Origin: Chamaea fasciata
Taxonomy: Eukaryota > Chordata > Aves > Passeriformes > Sylviidae
Assembly (NCBI GenBank): GCA_029207755.1
Contig: JARCOQ010000005.1
Span: 44,293,621-44,357,620 of the forward strand
DNA length: 64,000 nt
Reading direction: 5' to 3'
Below are positions 36,912 through 48,900 of the stretch, piece after piece (positions within the stretch are counted from its first letter, which is position 1; every line of letters begins with the position of its first letter). A program made the translations under genes and the position numbers. The notes under the pieces were generated by a model that searched no databases, had not been told where the DNA came from, and saw nothing but the letters and a program-made list of their open reading frames with translations.

Positions 36912-39900
36912 GTGAGCCCGCCGAGCTGCCGCGCACGTGGGGCGGGGGGCGCCGCGCCCGGCCCGGCCCGGCCCGGCCGAGGTTCGCGTTCCGCCGGCCC
37001 CTCCGCTGCCGCATCCCTTTGTCTGGGCGCGGGGCGCGGGCGCCTCCCGGGGGACATCCCCAGCGCGCACAGTCGTGCCGGGGCTCCCGGCGCCCCGAGA
37101 GCGGGCAGGGCCGGCACGGCGAGGCTGCGCGGGTGCCGGCCGGCCGGAGCCGGTGGCGGGCGGCCCCCGGGCTGTGCCGGCCCGAGCGGTGCCGGGGGCG
37201 GGGCGGGCGCGCCTGTCGCCCACCATCTTGGGGCGGTGGGGCGCGCGCCCACGTGCGCGGCGCCGCCTTTGTGCGCGGCCCCGGCGCCCCTCGGCGGGGC
37301 GGGGAGGGGGAGACTCAGCTCTCAGGGCGGGGCGGGATGGGGCAGGACACCGACCGGAGCTCCGGGGTTATCTTTTGTGCGCCCGTAACACGCGGAAAAC
37401 CGGTCAATGTATCATGGCGCGTGGAGGGCAGGGCTGGTGTAGCACCCTGAAGGCGAGCCTCCTGCCCCGCTGGGGTGGGATAAAAAAGAAGCCTGGTTTT
37501 CCCACGGAGAGAGTAAAATGGGGCTTGGAAATATTTTGTGAGCGAGCTCGGGAGCGGGATAGTTGTTGCTGCGGCTTTGGTTGTAGCAGGCAGCGCTCTC
37601 CCGGAATTTAATGTTGCAGCAGAATCCGGAGGTAGCAACAAAGTTGTCCCGTGTTCCGAGCCAAGGTCAATGGCACTGCCTGTTATCTGGGAACTCGGCT
37701 GGTGGTTTCGTTGCACAATGCATTTATAGATGGTCTCGGGCTAAAAGCATACCCTTTTGCGATTTCTGTTTCCATTTTCTTGTTTAGTAGCCATGAAATA
37801 ACTATAAAGGTTAGGGTTTAGGGGTTTTTCCTGCTTTTTCCTATATGCTGGAGGATGCTGCTGCCCTTCCCAAGCTGTCAGTACAGTGGACGTCTTCCTT
37901 AAACATCTACTAAGTAAATATCTTGCAATGGAAAGAGGCCTGATCTCAAAATACAAGCACTTGGGTCTAAGCAAAAAAATTATTTCCTGTGTGGTATAAA
38001 TACACGCTTGGGACCATGCTGACGAGTTTTTCCTAGTATCAGGGAGAAAGGCACCCAGCAGGAATCTTGCAAAGTCTTATTATAGCTTTTTTTTCTTGGG
38101 TTATAGCTTCTCTTTGGCCTCTGAACTCCAACATACTTCACCACTTATGTGACTTTAGTATTTATTTTTGGATGCTACTCCAGCGCAGGCTTACTTGGAG
38201 TCTGAACACCTGAGCCACTGTTACAGCTTTTTGCACCAATTGTAGTTGGAAATTCATGGTTAGGGTCACCTTTGTCAGTGATTTCCATTCATTCTTCATT
38301 TCCTGATACAACTTCTTGTCGTTCTCTTTCAGTCTTGTATCCAATGAGATCACTGGCTGATTCAGAATATTGTTTGTGTGTAATAACTCCTTTCAGGCTA
38401 AGGATGATAGTAGCAGCTTTGCTGGGCTGCATATGAAGAGTGGGTGCTGACCATTATTGCTCTGCAGTCCTTTGTGGTATTCTGGATGGAGTACCTGTGT
38501 GGCTGGCATGAGGCTGGGCCTTGGCATCGTGCAGGTAGACATACTTGAGGATGAAGTGAATGGGAGAACATCAGATTTAGGACAAAGATTATGTGTGTGG
38601 AAACAGTTAAAATTGCTCTCTGACAAGTTATTTCCAGGAAAGCAGTGCCAACAGCTTGAACTTGCTTAGGAGCTGTTTCCCAAGTGCCAGCTTCCTCTGT
38701 ATCAGTACAGAATCTATTCCTTTGAAGACTGATGGCTGATTGCTGTTTGTGATTAACTTCAATCACCAGCGTGTTCCCCAGACTGGGTGTTTGAGGCTTG
38801 CTTCTGTCGTCTTGAACATCGTTGTCCAGGAACACCGTTGTCCAGGTAGTTTCTGTGTTGGTCTGCTCCATATTAATGGCTTCAGTGTTTCTTCTCTAAA
38901 TCTCTGGAGACTGCACCATCAATTTTCAGCCAAGCTACATCTCCAGGGTGTTTAAGTGTAGGGTAACTGCTGGGAAGGAGCACAAGGGTGGTACCTGGGT
39001 GACTGGAGAAGAAGGGAAGAGGAAACTCCTGTAGAAGTTATTGGGAGGTGGGGGTGGAGGGGAACCATAGGATAGAATAGTTTTCATAGTTATTTTGACT
39101 TACAGGATAAGCAAAGAGTTGCTTGACATTGGAGTTGAGGAAATGGAACCATCAACTGAAAAAAATTTTTAGCAATACATTTCTTTTTAGGAGTCTTAAA
39201 AGCAAGAAATCCAAATCTCAACTTTTTTTTTTTTTTTTCTGGAGATATTATCTGCAAGACTAAATTTGTTCTACTTTTCATCTGATTAGGTTCTATCTGG
39301 AGGAATGAGTATCTATAGCAATCTTGTGATACAAATCTTAGAATTAACCTTTCTACTTCCATTTTGACTGTCTGAAAGGCTAGTCCCTAGCCAGTTATAG
39401 CTGAGCTTAAGCTTTTTTCCTCCTTTCTTACACATAGCTTTCTGATGTATCTGAAGACAGCAGTCATTCCTTTCTTAGCATTTTTTTATGAACTTCAAGT
39501 CTTAAATCATCTTGTCTTAAAAAGAGTTTTCTCTTTTGGTCATCATGGTAGCTCTTACATCTCCTCCCCTTTGGCAAATGTATTTTTTAATGTGGGTGAC
39601 CATTGTGGTTGCTTTAGATGGGATCGTGCTGTGCAAAACCTTACTAACACTTCTCCAGCTATACCAGAAAAAATGTTGTAATAGGACCCGTCTCTATCAT
39701 GATTGTAAAGCTCTTGTGTAGTCAGCTTGTGTTTACTGGTGATATCGAAGTCTCTAACTTGTTGCCACCTCATGAACTCTCAACTTTTACCAGAAATCCA
39801 CAGCAGTGTTCTTACCTGAAGGTGATCTATCTTCTGCAACTTCACGTGATGTCCCCTGTTAATATCATGACTTCTGGATGCTGCCTCTCAACTAAAGACT

Positions 39901-42900
39901 TAGGCATTTTCAGTAACAGCTTTTTGTGCCCATTGACAAAAATTGGGCAAGTCACTAAAACATCTAATATCTTTCTTGTTCATCTAGGAAAATCTGCTTG
40001 TTATGGCCTCTTGGTCGATTTCTTAACCATACTGCACTTCTTAGGCTACCTTAGTAGCCTCATTGATGTTACAGCTGAGTTTTATGCACAGTGAAGCAAT
40101 GGAAAAAGACTGGTCAAACCCATCGCTTAGGTTTCATTATACATCTATTTATTTTATTATTACACAACTATTTACATTGGGTTTCAGTTTGCTTCTTTAT
40201 TTCTCAGTTTGAAACATAGGTACGCAGCAGAATACTGCTGAGGCAAAATTCAGCCTAGTGGTTCCTGCATGCAGTTTGAAATACTGATGCCGAACTTCCC
40301 AGCTACCGCATCCTGTCCAATCAGACTTACTGCCGGACTTGCCGGTCTTTGCTGCTAGGCTTAAAATTGTTGAGTCAGTTCTCTTGAGTGTTACAGGCTG
40401 CAAACTGGGCTTCCCTGCAGTCCTGCAACCTGTCAAAAGCTTCTGCTTTGAGAGCTGATATTGCAGCTGGAAACACGTACCCGAGATGACTGATGGTTGT
40501 TCAGCTGCACCACTGTGGAAATCTGTGTTTCTTCATCTTCAAGTGCCTCCACAAAGAACAATTTGGTTTAGATTTTGATTCCTTCATGCTGTCACAGTGT
40601 ATAATTTAAAAAGGAGGAAGCCCAGATAGTCAAGTAATGTGCCCGGGAGCTTTGGGGTTTTTTGAGTGTTAAAGGAGGTGGTCTCTTGTACTACTGTCAT
40701 TTAAGTGTTGCCCGTTTTGGCCTCAGTGCTGTCATTTGGGCTGAAGAGACAGCAAGATGGCTGGATATGAGCTTAAGTGCTGGTTCCTCTTGTTCTTCAA
40801 TTGCAGGGGCTGTCTGCCCTTTGAAAGAAAAAAAAAACATCCTGGAAATGAAGCAGGAGAAATCTCATTAAAAAAACGAAACAAGGCTATGTGGGCATGC
40901 AGTGCGTGGCGGGGTGCAGCCTTTTTGCTTTGAACAAGAAGCTGGTAGGTGTGTGCAGAAAGCTGATGGTATTCAGCAGGCAGGGATGGGCTGGCAGATT
41001 TGTCTACGAGGAAATGCAAGTTTCTCTTGAGCAACTAGGAGCGGATGGCAGCTTTAGAATAAGCCTGCAGGAGAGCCCTCTTCATACCATGAGGACCGAC
41101 TGCTTCCACAGGTTAGAATTGTTTATGCATTCAGTGTTCTGCAAATAGTAGTTTCACATAAAAATCCTCCTATCTTAGGGTGTGGGCAGAGGGTAGGCAA
41201 GGAAATTCTTACTTTTCAAAGCAGAGAACAAGGCACGCCTTTAAAGCAGTATGAGCAAATAGTAATAAACATAAATTTTGTAGCAATTTGAGCGACTGAA
41301 ATAATTTTGAAACCTAATTTAATTTTTTCCATCAACTTCATCTTATACAAATAAATGAGCAGTTATTTTTAAGTATCTTGAATATAAACTTTGAGTGCGT
41401 TCTAATTACTTTGGCATCTGTAACAGTGCTTTATGTAATCAAATATGGTACTACTTTAGTGTTCAGCCAGCAGTTGCTAGTGGCAGACCTAAAATAGATT
41501 CATATGCAAAAGAAGTCTTCAAGCTTTTCAATTTTTAATTCTACCTTTGTTGTTCAGCCTTGTACATGAGATGAAAACAGATGGGAAAGGGTTTTTTTAA
41601 TATTGAGCCCGTAGTGAGGAAAAATACACTGTTATGAACCTACAGGATATGTAGATTTCCCCCCCACCCCTCTCCTCTGTAGCAGGGCACACACTTGTCA
41701 ACATAAATGTCAACTATTTATCTTAGTCTTGAATTAAAAGTTATAAGCTCCTAGTGTTATAGCTCCTTTTTGGTCTGATTTAATAACTTTATTTGCTTGT
41801 AGAATGTCAAGATAGATTAAGCGTGGGTTTCTTATGTGTTGTTATGGTGGTCGCAGTTTCATGATTTTAAAGACAGTGTTCCTCAGTTTTGTACAGCTGT
41901 TGCTTCATATTAGCAATGGTTTTATTAAAGGAAAAAGTCAAATGTTATTTTCATATGCATTGATCTAAAAGGTCTGAAAGCCAGAAAGACCTTTTGTTAT
42001 GCAACCTGATCCATAAAACCAGGGCCCAGAAGTATCACCTGGCTACCCTGGCAAAATGGGCTGTTCTAGGAATTACTGTAAATAAACTCGCACAGTCACA
42101 AAAGATATTCCATACCTGACATGGAATTTTTCTTTTGGTTTCTTTATCCTTCAGTGTAGAGCTCTCAGGTGTAAACACATAAATCATGTGTGCTTTCAAA
42201 TAACTTGGGGTTATGACCATGGCACCTAATTTAAGGATGGCATGGTGTCCATAGTGGGATGGGTTACCAATCTTGCATTATGATGGTGTGATAGAATATA
42301 GGCATATTTTAAATGCCAGAGAATACACATTTCCCTATGGACTTCAAGCACACTGTGGCTTTTATTTTTTCTGTTTCATGTCCCTGCCCTGCTAATGGAC
42401 AGGAAGAGTAATTAACATAGGATCATTGCTGCCTGAGCTTTTTCTTAATATTTTCTTGACATTTGGACATTATCAGCCAGGTTGGATGAGCAGTCTGGTC
42501 TAGTGGAAGGTGTTCCTGCCTGTGTCGGGGGGGCTGGAACTACCAGATGATCTTTAAAGGTCCCTTCCACCCCAAACCATTCTATGAATCTATGATTTGT
42601 GTGCTGTAGAAAAGGGTATAGCTTGAAAAATCAAGACCTATAAACAGCTTCCAAAATGGCTCTTTATGATGTGCCTACAGAGGCAGTGTTTGCATACAGT
42701 GTATCCCTGCAGGCTCATTTGGGGTTAAAGGTTGTGTTAATGTTAAGAAAAATTAAATGTTAGGTTGCTGTGGTAGGATTTATGTCAGGTAACCAGCTCT
42801 GGATACAAGACACTGGTGTTTGTTATGTCAACAGAAAAGCAGCTATCTGCAGGCATGGCATATGCACCTTGTTTTCATGCTGGAATATTTTTTGACAAAT

Positions 42901-45900
42901 TCTAACTACTTGCCAGCAGTGGAAGCCTGCAGGTTTAGTGAGGCTGTGGGAACTCAACGGTTCACCATGGCAGAAATCTTTGGTCTTCATTCATAAATCT
43001 TCAGATACTGACATCAGTCAACCATGAAGTGTTTTTTATTTTGAAACCTCATTTTTTCCCCATACCTATGGTATTGGTTGTCTATGCCATATGGATATGT
43101 TTAATGGGGTTGATAGTTGCTCAAAGCAGGCTGAGCTGAGGGGAGAAGGAAATATGGCTGTACCTGTGTAACATCAGGCTAAGATGTCCTGTGACAAAGC
43201 ACTTTCTGCCCTGTTTAAAAGGTGCTGTCTTTTTGAACTAGTTATGTTTAGGTACTTGAAAAAAATCCCCTTTTAGCTTACTTGCGCCATCGTAAGTTTA
43301 CTTAGGATTTAAACTGGTGGCAAAGTTTCTATTTGAATTGCTTCAGGTGACTAACTCAGTGGTGCTTAAAACTTCCAAGTTACTGTGAAATAGCATAGTG
43401 CCAGACTTCTTTAGAAATATATTAATATCATAGCTATATATATATATGCCTATATGCACACACATATATGCATTCTTATCTCTAGCTAGGGTTTGTAGAC
43501 TTTTTTTTTTTTTAAACATCTCTTGTAGATATGTGAGTTCACAGACCACAGGTTGATGTGGGGTTTTTTCCCAGTCTTGTTTGTAGAACTCTTGAAAAGC
43601 TTACTTCAATTTGGTGGCTTTTTGACTTAGTGCTTAAGCACTTCAGTGAAACCAGTGCTACAAGTGTAAATACATTAAAACAAATTTTTGTCTTTAAAGA
43701 TGGATCTCAAAAATAGAAAAGGCTAAAAGGTGACCGGTACTTGTCAAGAAATAAACTTGTCAAATCTTTACCTGCAGCTGAACAGCTCTCAAAGACCTGG
43801 AGCTCTTGTTTCTGACAAGTGCTTGGAAGCTGATCCCTTAGTCAAACAGATTATGTTGCTGAGTAACCAGTAAAGCCCAGTTCCCCTGCTCGAGATTAGT
43901 CTGTGGTTTCAAGTTAAAAAGAAATGGGCAGCAATATTAATTTAGCTCTTCCCCTGCTAGCTGAAATTGTGGTTTCTCCCTTGGTCTGCATTAGCAAGCA
44001 GGAGGGAAGAGGGTTGTTATGTATAGTGGATTGGGGAACTGGACCAGCATGAGAAGTAAAACTTTTTATAGGCACTTGTGGGAAGTTTCTTGTTTGTTTG
44101 CAGGTTTGGTTTTCTTCAACTTTTTTTTCCTCTTGTCGTATGTCTGGGTGCAAGATCTGCACCCTTCATCACCCTGTGAGACCTGTCACATCTGTTTCTC
44201 CAAAGCATGCTAAAGCTTAGGAGATTGAATGCTACAGGTGACTTGAGTCACTTTATGTGAGGAAATGTGTTCTGACTGGCATGCCATAGTAGTACAGTGC
44301 TGTTCTATTCCTGATATGAACAAAATGAAGTATTTTAAACAGCCGGAGGAAGACACTCAAATTCTGTATCACTTTAACATGTTAGCCAAATATTTGAATT
44401 TCATGTGAAATAAAATTTATAAAATATTGTAGCTGTAATTGCAAGTCAAAAGCAGAACTTCTTCTGAAAAAGTCTGATGTCTCTCCTTACTGCCCTATAG
44501 CCTTAAAGTCAGAAGGTCTCAAAGGAAAAATAATTTCCAGCTCTAATTTTGAAGTATTATAAAATTATATCCTTATTTCTTGACCATTCATCGTCAGAAC
44601 GCGGATAAAGTAGCACTGACTGAAATCCAAATGCTGTGTTGCTGCTTTGAAAAGTGATCTTAAAGTTGGGAGGATGTTTCAGACTTTAATATATTGTGTA
44701 GACAGAACCCAGTTTTTCTGAGATGCATTCAAGATTTGTGCTCAAATTACTGAGCATTAGGATTAATGTACCGGTAATTAGCCATTCCTCTGCTGTTGTG
44801 CTGGCTGCTGTTCAGTGAGGCTAAATCACCTTTTTAACCTCTGTCATAGCTGGGGACTGCTTTTCAGTCTATTGTCTTTAAAGTACTTTGCTCGAGGCTC
44901 TTGAATTGGTATAGGCTCATCTGAAACTGGGAGGTTGCAGTGCCTTTGAGCCCCAGTTTGTGCAGCGCTGCCCCTGGAATGGCTGTGTCCTGATGGGTGT
45001 GGTGTGTGCAGGCTGGACACTGAGCTTTCATGGGGGATCTGCTTTTCATCCAGATCAGCTTCCTCAACTCATTATCCCAGTGTTAGGGGGAAAGCTAAGC
45101 TGTTGCAGTCTTGACTTTAATTAACTCTTAAAATGCTGTCAAGTCTGATCCTAAGGTTTTTTTTCTACTTTACAATAACTTTGTGCATGTTATTTCTCCA
45201 TGTTTAAAAAATAATTTTGACTATAGGCAGTCACTCTACTGAGAATCTTTCCAGGAAGGCAAATGTTCCTTATTAAATGGTGCCTGTGTAGCATTCCTAT
45301 GGCAAGGTTTAAAGCTGCAATTTCCAACCTTCTGCAGTCCAAAAAAAGGCAATGGCATTCTAGGACAAGGATACCATATTAACCTATAGGGGAACTGAGA
45401 AATTCTTTCAAAACTACTAAAATGAGGCAGTGATTCTTAAAATAGAAAAAAAAAATGTTAGATAAAGGAAATCTCTTAACTACAGTAGCAGGCTGACATA
45501 TGCTCTCTAAGATGAGATATGTGCTTTTACCTAAAAATTTGTACAGTTAATTCTGCAAATATGATCCACTGTTTGTAAGAGATGCTTTTCCTTGCTTCTC
45601 AATAGCGTTCTGTGTTGCAGCATTCAAAGTTGTTCCCTAATGCTTTTAAGGAAGCTCTTGAGCTGAAAATAATTGGAAGTTGAAAATGTTAGGGAATAAT
45701 AAAACACTTACTGTTTGTATTCTTCCCTGAGCATATGTTTATGGCTGTTTTAAACAAATCATAGGGCTTGACTGACCCTTTTGGCTGTATTAGGATTAAA
45801 CCATCTTTCTGACTCTTTCAGGTGCTTGTAACTAGCAGACCAACCATGTAGGCTGAGTTTCCATATTCAGTGTGTTCAGTTATATTATATTAGCCTCCAT

Positions 45901-48900
45901 TAGAGTGGGTCCCGACTTTTTTTCTCAAAGTAGGCTTGAATGTTTTATCCTCTTAATGTTTCAGATGCCTATGAAAATATGCAGTACATCTAACAGCATT
46001 TGATGCTGTTCTGTACCTGAGAGGTACCTTTTAATGCCTTAATGATCTTTTCTGTACTCTGATCAGTTGAAATCTTCTGAAATGATTTGTGTGTGCTCAT
46101 GTTTGTAGAGTTTGAGAGCTGAATCCTTTGTCTTCCACGCACCTGTCTTCTGAGCAGTACACCTGAGCAGTGTGGTGTTCTTTGCAGCTGAGTCACACAT
46201 GCTCAGCCCTCTTCTGGGAGTGAGGGGTTGATTCCTTTTCTCTTGGACATTGCTCCTTTTAACTGCCAGCTTTGCTATAAAGTAGGGCAGACTTGGCTAT
46301 CTCCATCAGGTAATTCAAACATCAAGTTGTACTTAGCTACTGGAGTAGTGGGAGAGGGGAGAAAATGGGGTGTGCAGTGGGAAAGACAGGAATAGATGGG
46401 ATTAGGCTGAGAATAGAGAATTTAAAGACATCTGATGACAAATTATTATTGTGAAATTGGAATGGTATATTTTCAACTGGAAATTTTTCCTTCAAGTTGG
46501 GGATGACTTTGTTTTGAAGTCTAAAGAATCCAGCTGAGGAGGTCTGCTCTAGCTAATTTAAACTTTATCCTTGCTTTTTTATGTAAATTGGTTTTTAATA
46601 CAATTATTTTGGTAAGGTATCATGTCCTTCAGTGAAGAAAGATAGAAGGCAATGATATTTTATATGAACCTAAACCATTTTCTACCCCTCTAGTGAGATT
46701 AATAGCTTGTGGTTATAATTTGTATTACTCTGAGCTGTTGCCATTTTGGTCTTCAGGAATATGTGGCAACTAACTGTTTCATGAGTGGTTTTGACTTGAG
46801 AACACTGAAGAGGCCAAAACTTCAGCATCTTTAGAAATTTTCAGTTGTTTGCCTGCAAGCTTAGCATTTATAGTCACCAAGTCCCATGATGCCACCTGCC
46901 CTGGAATAACCTTTTTGGTTAACCATATTATTGTTACATGTATTGATAGGTGCTTATTACAAGTAGGCCGGCTAGCAGTTTCTCCTCCCTCACTACGCTC
47001 AAAGGTCATTGCTATTCCTGGACTTGGAAGTGAGGTGAAACTTGGCTGGTAATGCTTAATAGAAGAATTTTTCTTTTGTTTCCTCTTAGCTGAACTTTGC
47101 AGCTTCACTTCTTCACTTGGCAGCATTATGGTATCTTTACCTTAGCCTTTGGAGTAAGATAAACTTAGCTATTTAACTAGGCAAGCAAATTTCATTGCAA
47201 TACTTTTTTGAACAAGTTATCAATGGCAAGTCTTAGTCAGAGGCATGGGAAAGGCAGTGATCCCTAGCAAGTAATACAGCCCACATCTTAGTCCTTTTTC
47301 TGCATCTGGGAATACAGGACACAGACTTCTTTGCATAGGAAGTACTTATGCTTTTTTTTTTTCTTCTGAGTCTAATGGGGTTATGATGTAAAATTTGATG
47401 TGCATAAGCCAGAAAAAATACAGATGTGTGAGATTCTGCAGTCTTTTCCAATAGACTGTTGTAATCTGCTTGACCGTGAGCCTCCTCAGAAAAGACTGGA
47501 TGTCGAGGCAACCTAGATCACATTTCTCATAGTTTGATTATCTTCTATTAAGGGAAGCTGAATTGCTGCATTTTTGCTGCTGATTTTTGCACCTCTCTTG
47601 GCATGTGAGTGCAGTGTCAACCAACCATATCTTTTTGGTGTCTTCATAGTTAAATCACATTTATATTTACAGCCTCATCATTTAGTTACCTGATGATTTA
47701 TCTTCTGGCCACTTACAGATGGAAACACCTCAAAACTACATGAATGAAAAACAACATACAAAAAAAACATGGAAGACTGCTTGATGCTATGACTGAAAAA
47801 ATCTGTGGAATGCTTTTCAGCCTTACTGCACAATCCTGCAACTGCTACCTATCAGGTCTTGTTGTTTGTTGAATCTGATCAACACCAAGTACATTTTTGA
47901 TAGCATTACTCCAGAATGGATGCTTCATGCCCTAGTGGCATCATGTTTTAATGGATAAAAAAAATTGTGCAGCTGAGGATCTCAGGGCTATATCTTAGTG
48001 TGATCCCTTGGACTGAGACTATAAAAGCAGTGGAATCACAGGAGAATAAAGTATAGAGGGAAAGATGTTTGAGAAGATGCTTCCGGGGTTAGTGGAGGTT
48101 TGGATAGTTGCTAAAATGAATTCTCAGGCTGTAAGGCTTGGGAGTTTATTGTATACATAGCTGTAAAGCCTATCTACAAGAGTTGATGTATTTTAATGTT
48201 GATTGCTTGCTAGATGTATTTATTTCTCCTTTTTAAAAGGGTAATTTAAAGCTAATATATGTACAAGCCCAGCTTAATAGTCTATTGATCAGATTAGCAG
48301 TAGTCAACTACTATATATAAAGGCATAAAAAAATTCTGGCTTTGCACTACATTGCCAGAATAAGCAACCTGATTTATCCCCTAGTTGTAATTAAGAGTTT
48401 TATGTTTTGTCTTAACTAAGCAATGAATGCTGATTTTAAATTGTTCTACCAAGCTGGGAATGATTTAATCATCCTTTTGTTCGTTGCTGTTGCTAGCTTT
48501 CACATGACTGGATTGAGTGCTAGTTTCATCAGTAGAAAATGATGTTTCATGCTTATATCTGGAACTCAGAGTGAATTCATAACTTGATTTTTACAACTGC
48601 TCTTTAAGCACTGCTTAAAGTGGTTCTCTGTAGTGATATAGGTGCTCCAAATAGTGTTGAAAAACATATTCTAAAATTACTTTTAGTAGGGCTGTGTACA
48701 CTCTGTGACTCTTTTGTTAATGTCAAAGGATCCTAGGAAACCAAAACCTTTGGCTGTAAAGATCAAGTTGAAATGCATCTGTGTCTAGCCTTATTGCTTT
48801 TGCTGAATATTTTTAGGTTTTTCGATAGCTGAGTAAAATACTTGAGTTGACTGAAAACATGAACATTTAGATTAGATGCTAAGAATGCTTCAGTACTAAA

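Larger units (their letters stand above)
36240..37420. promoter_or_regulatory. NUDT4: CpG island with the NUDT4 promoter
   Basis: A sharp shift to very high GC and dense CpG, against AT-rich sequence on both sides; exon 1 lies inside it. Seen here: GC-box sequence CCCCGCCCCGCCC at 36474-36486, two identical GCGCCTGCGC motifs (36362-36371 and 36488-36497) that fit the NRF1 pattern, and G-rich Sp1/KLF-like runs near 37295-37340. The island begins several hundred bases upstream of exon 1, which would allow divergent transcription. The edges are estimated by eye. Confidence 0.9.

Noticed and set aside
36188..37611. Many long overlapping open frames on both strands of the CpG island (up to 369 codons)
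   Set aside because: They are Arg/Ala/Gly/Pro-rich in every frame, which is the mark of GC-rich DNA with few stops. Only the short NUDT4 exon 1 part is supported by homology and by a splice donor.
38398..38871. 157-codon open frame on the minus strand in NUDT4 intron 1
   Set aside because: Crossed by a 16-bp tandem duplication that would shift any older frame; no recognisable domain or splice borders.
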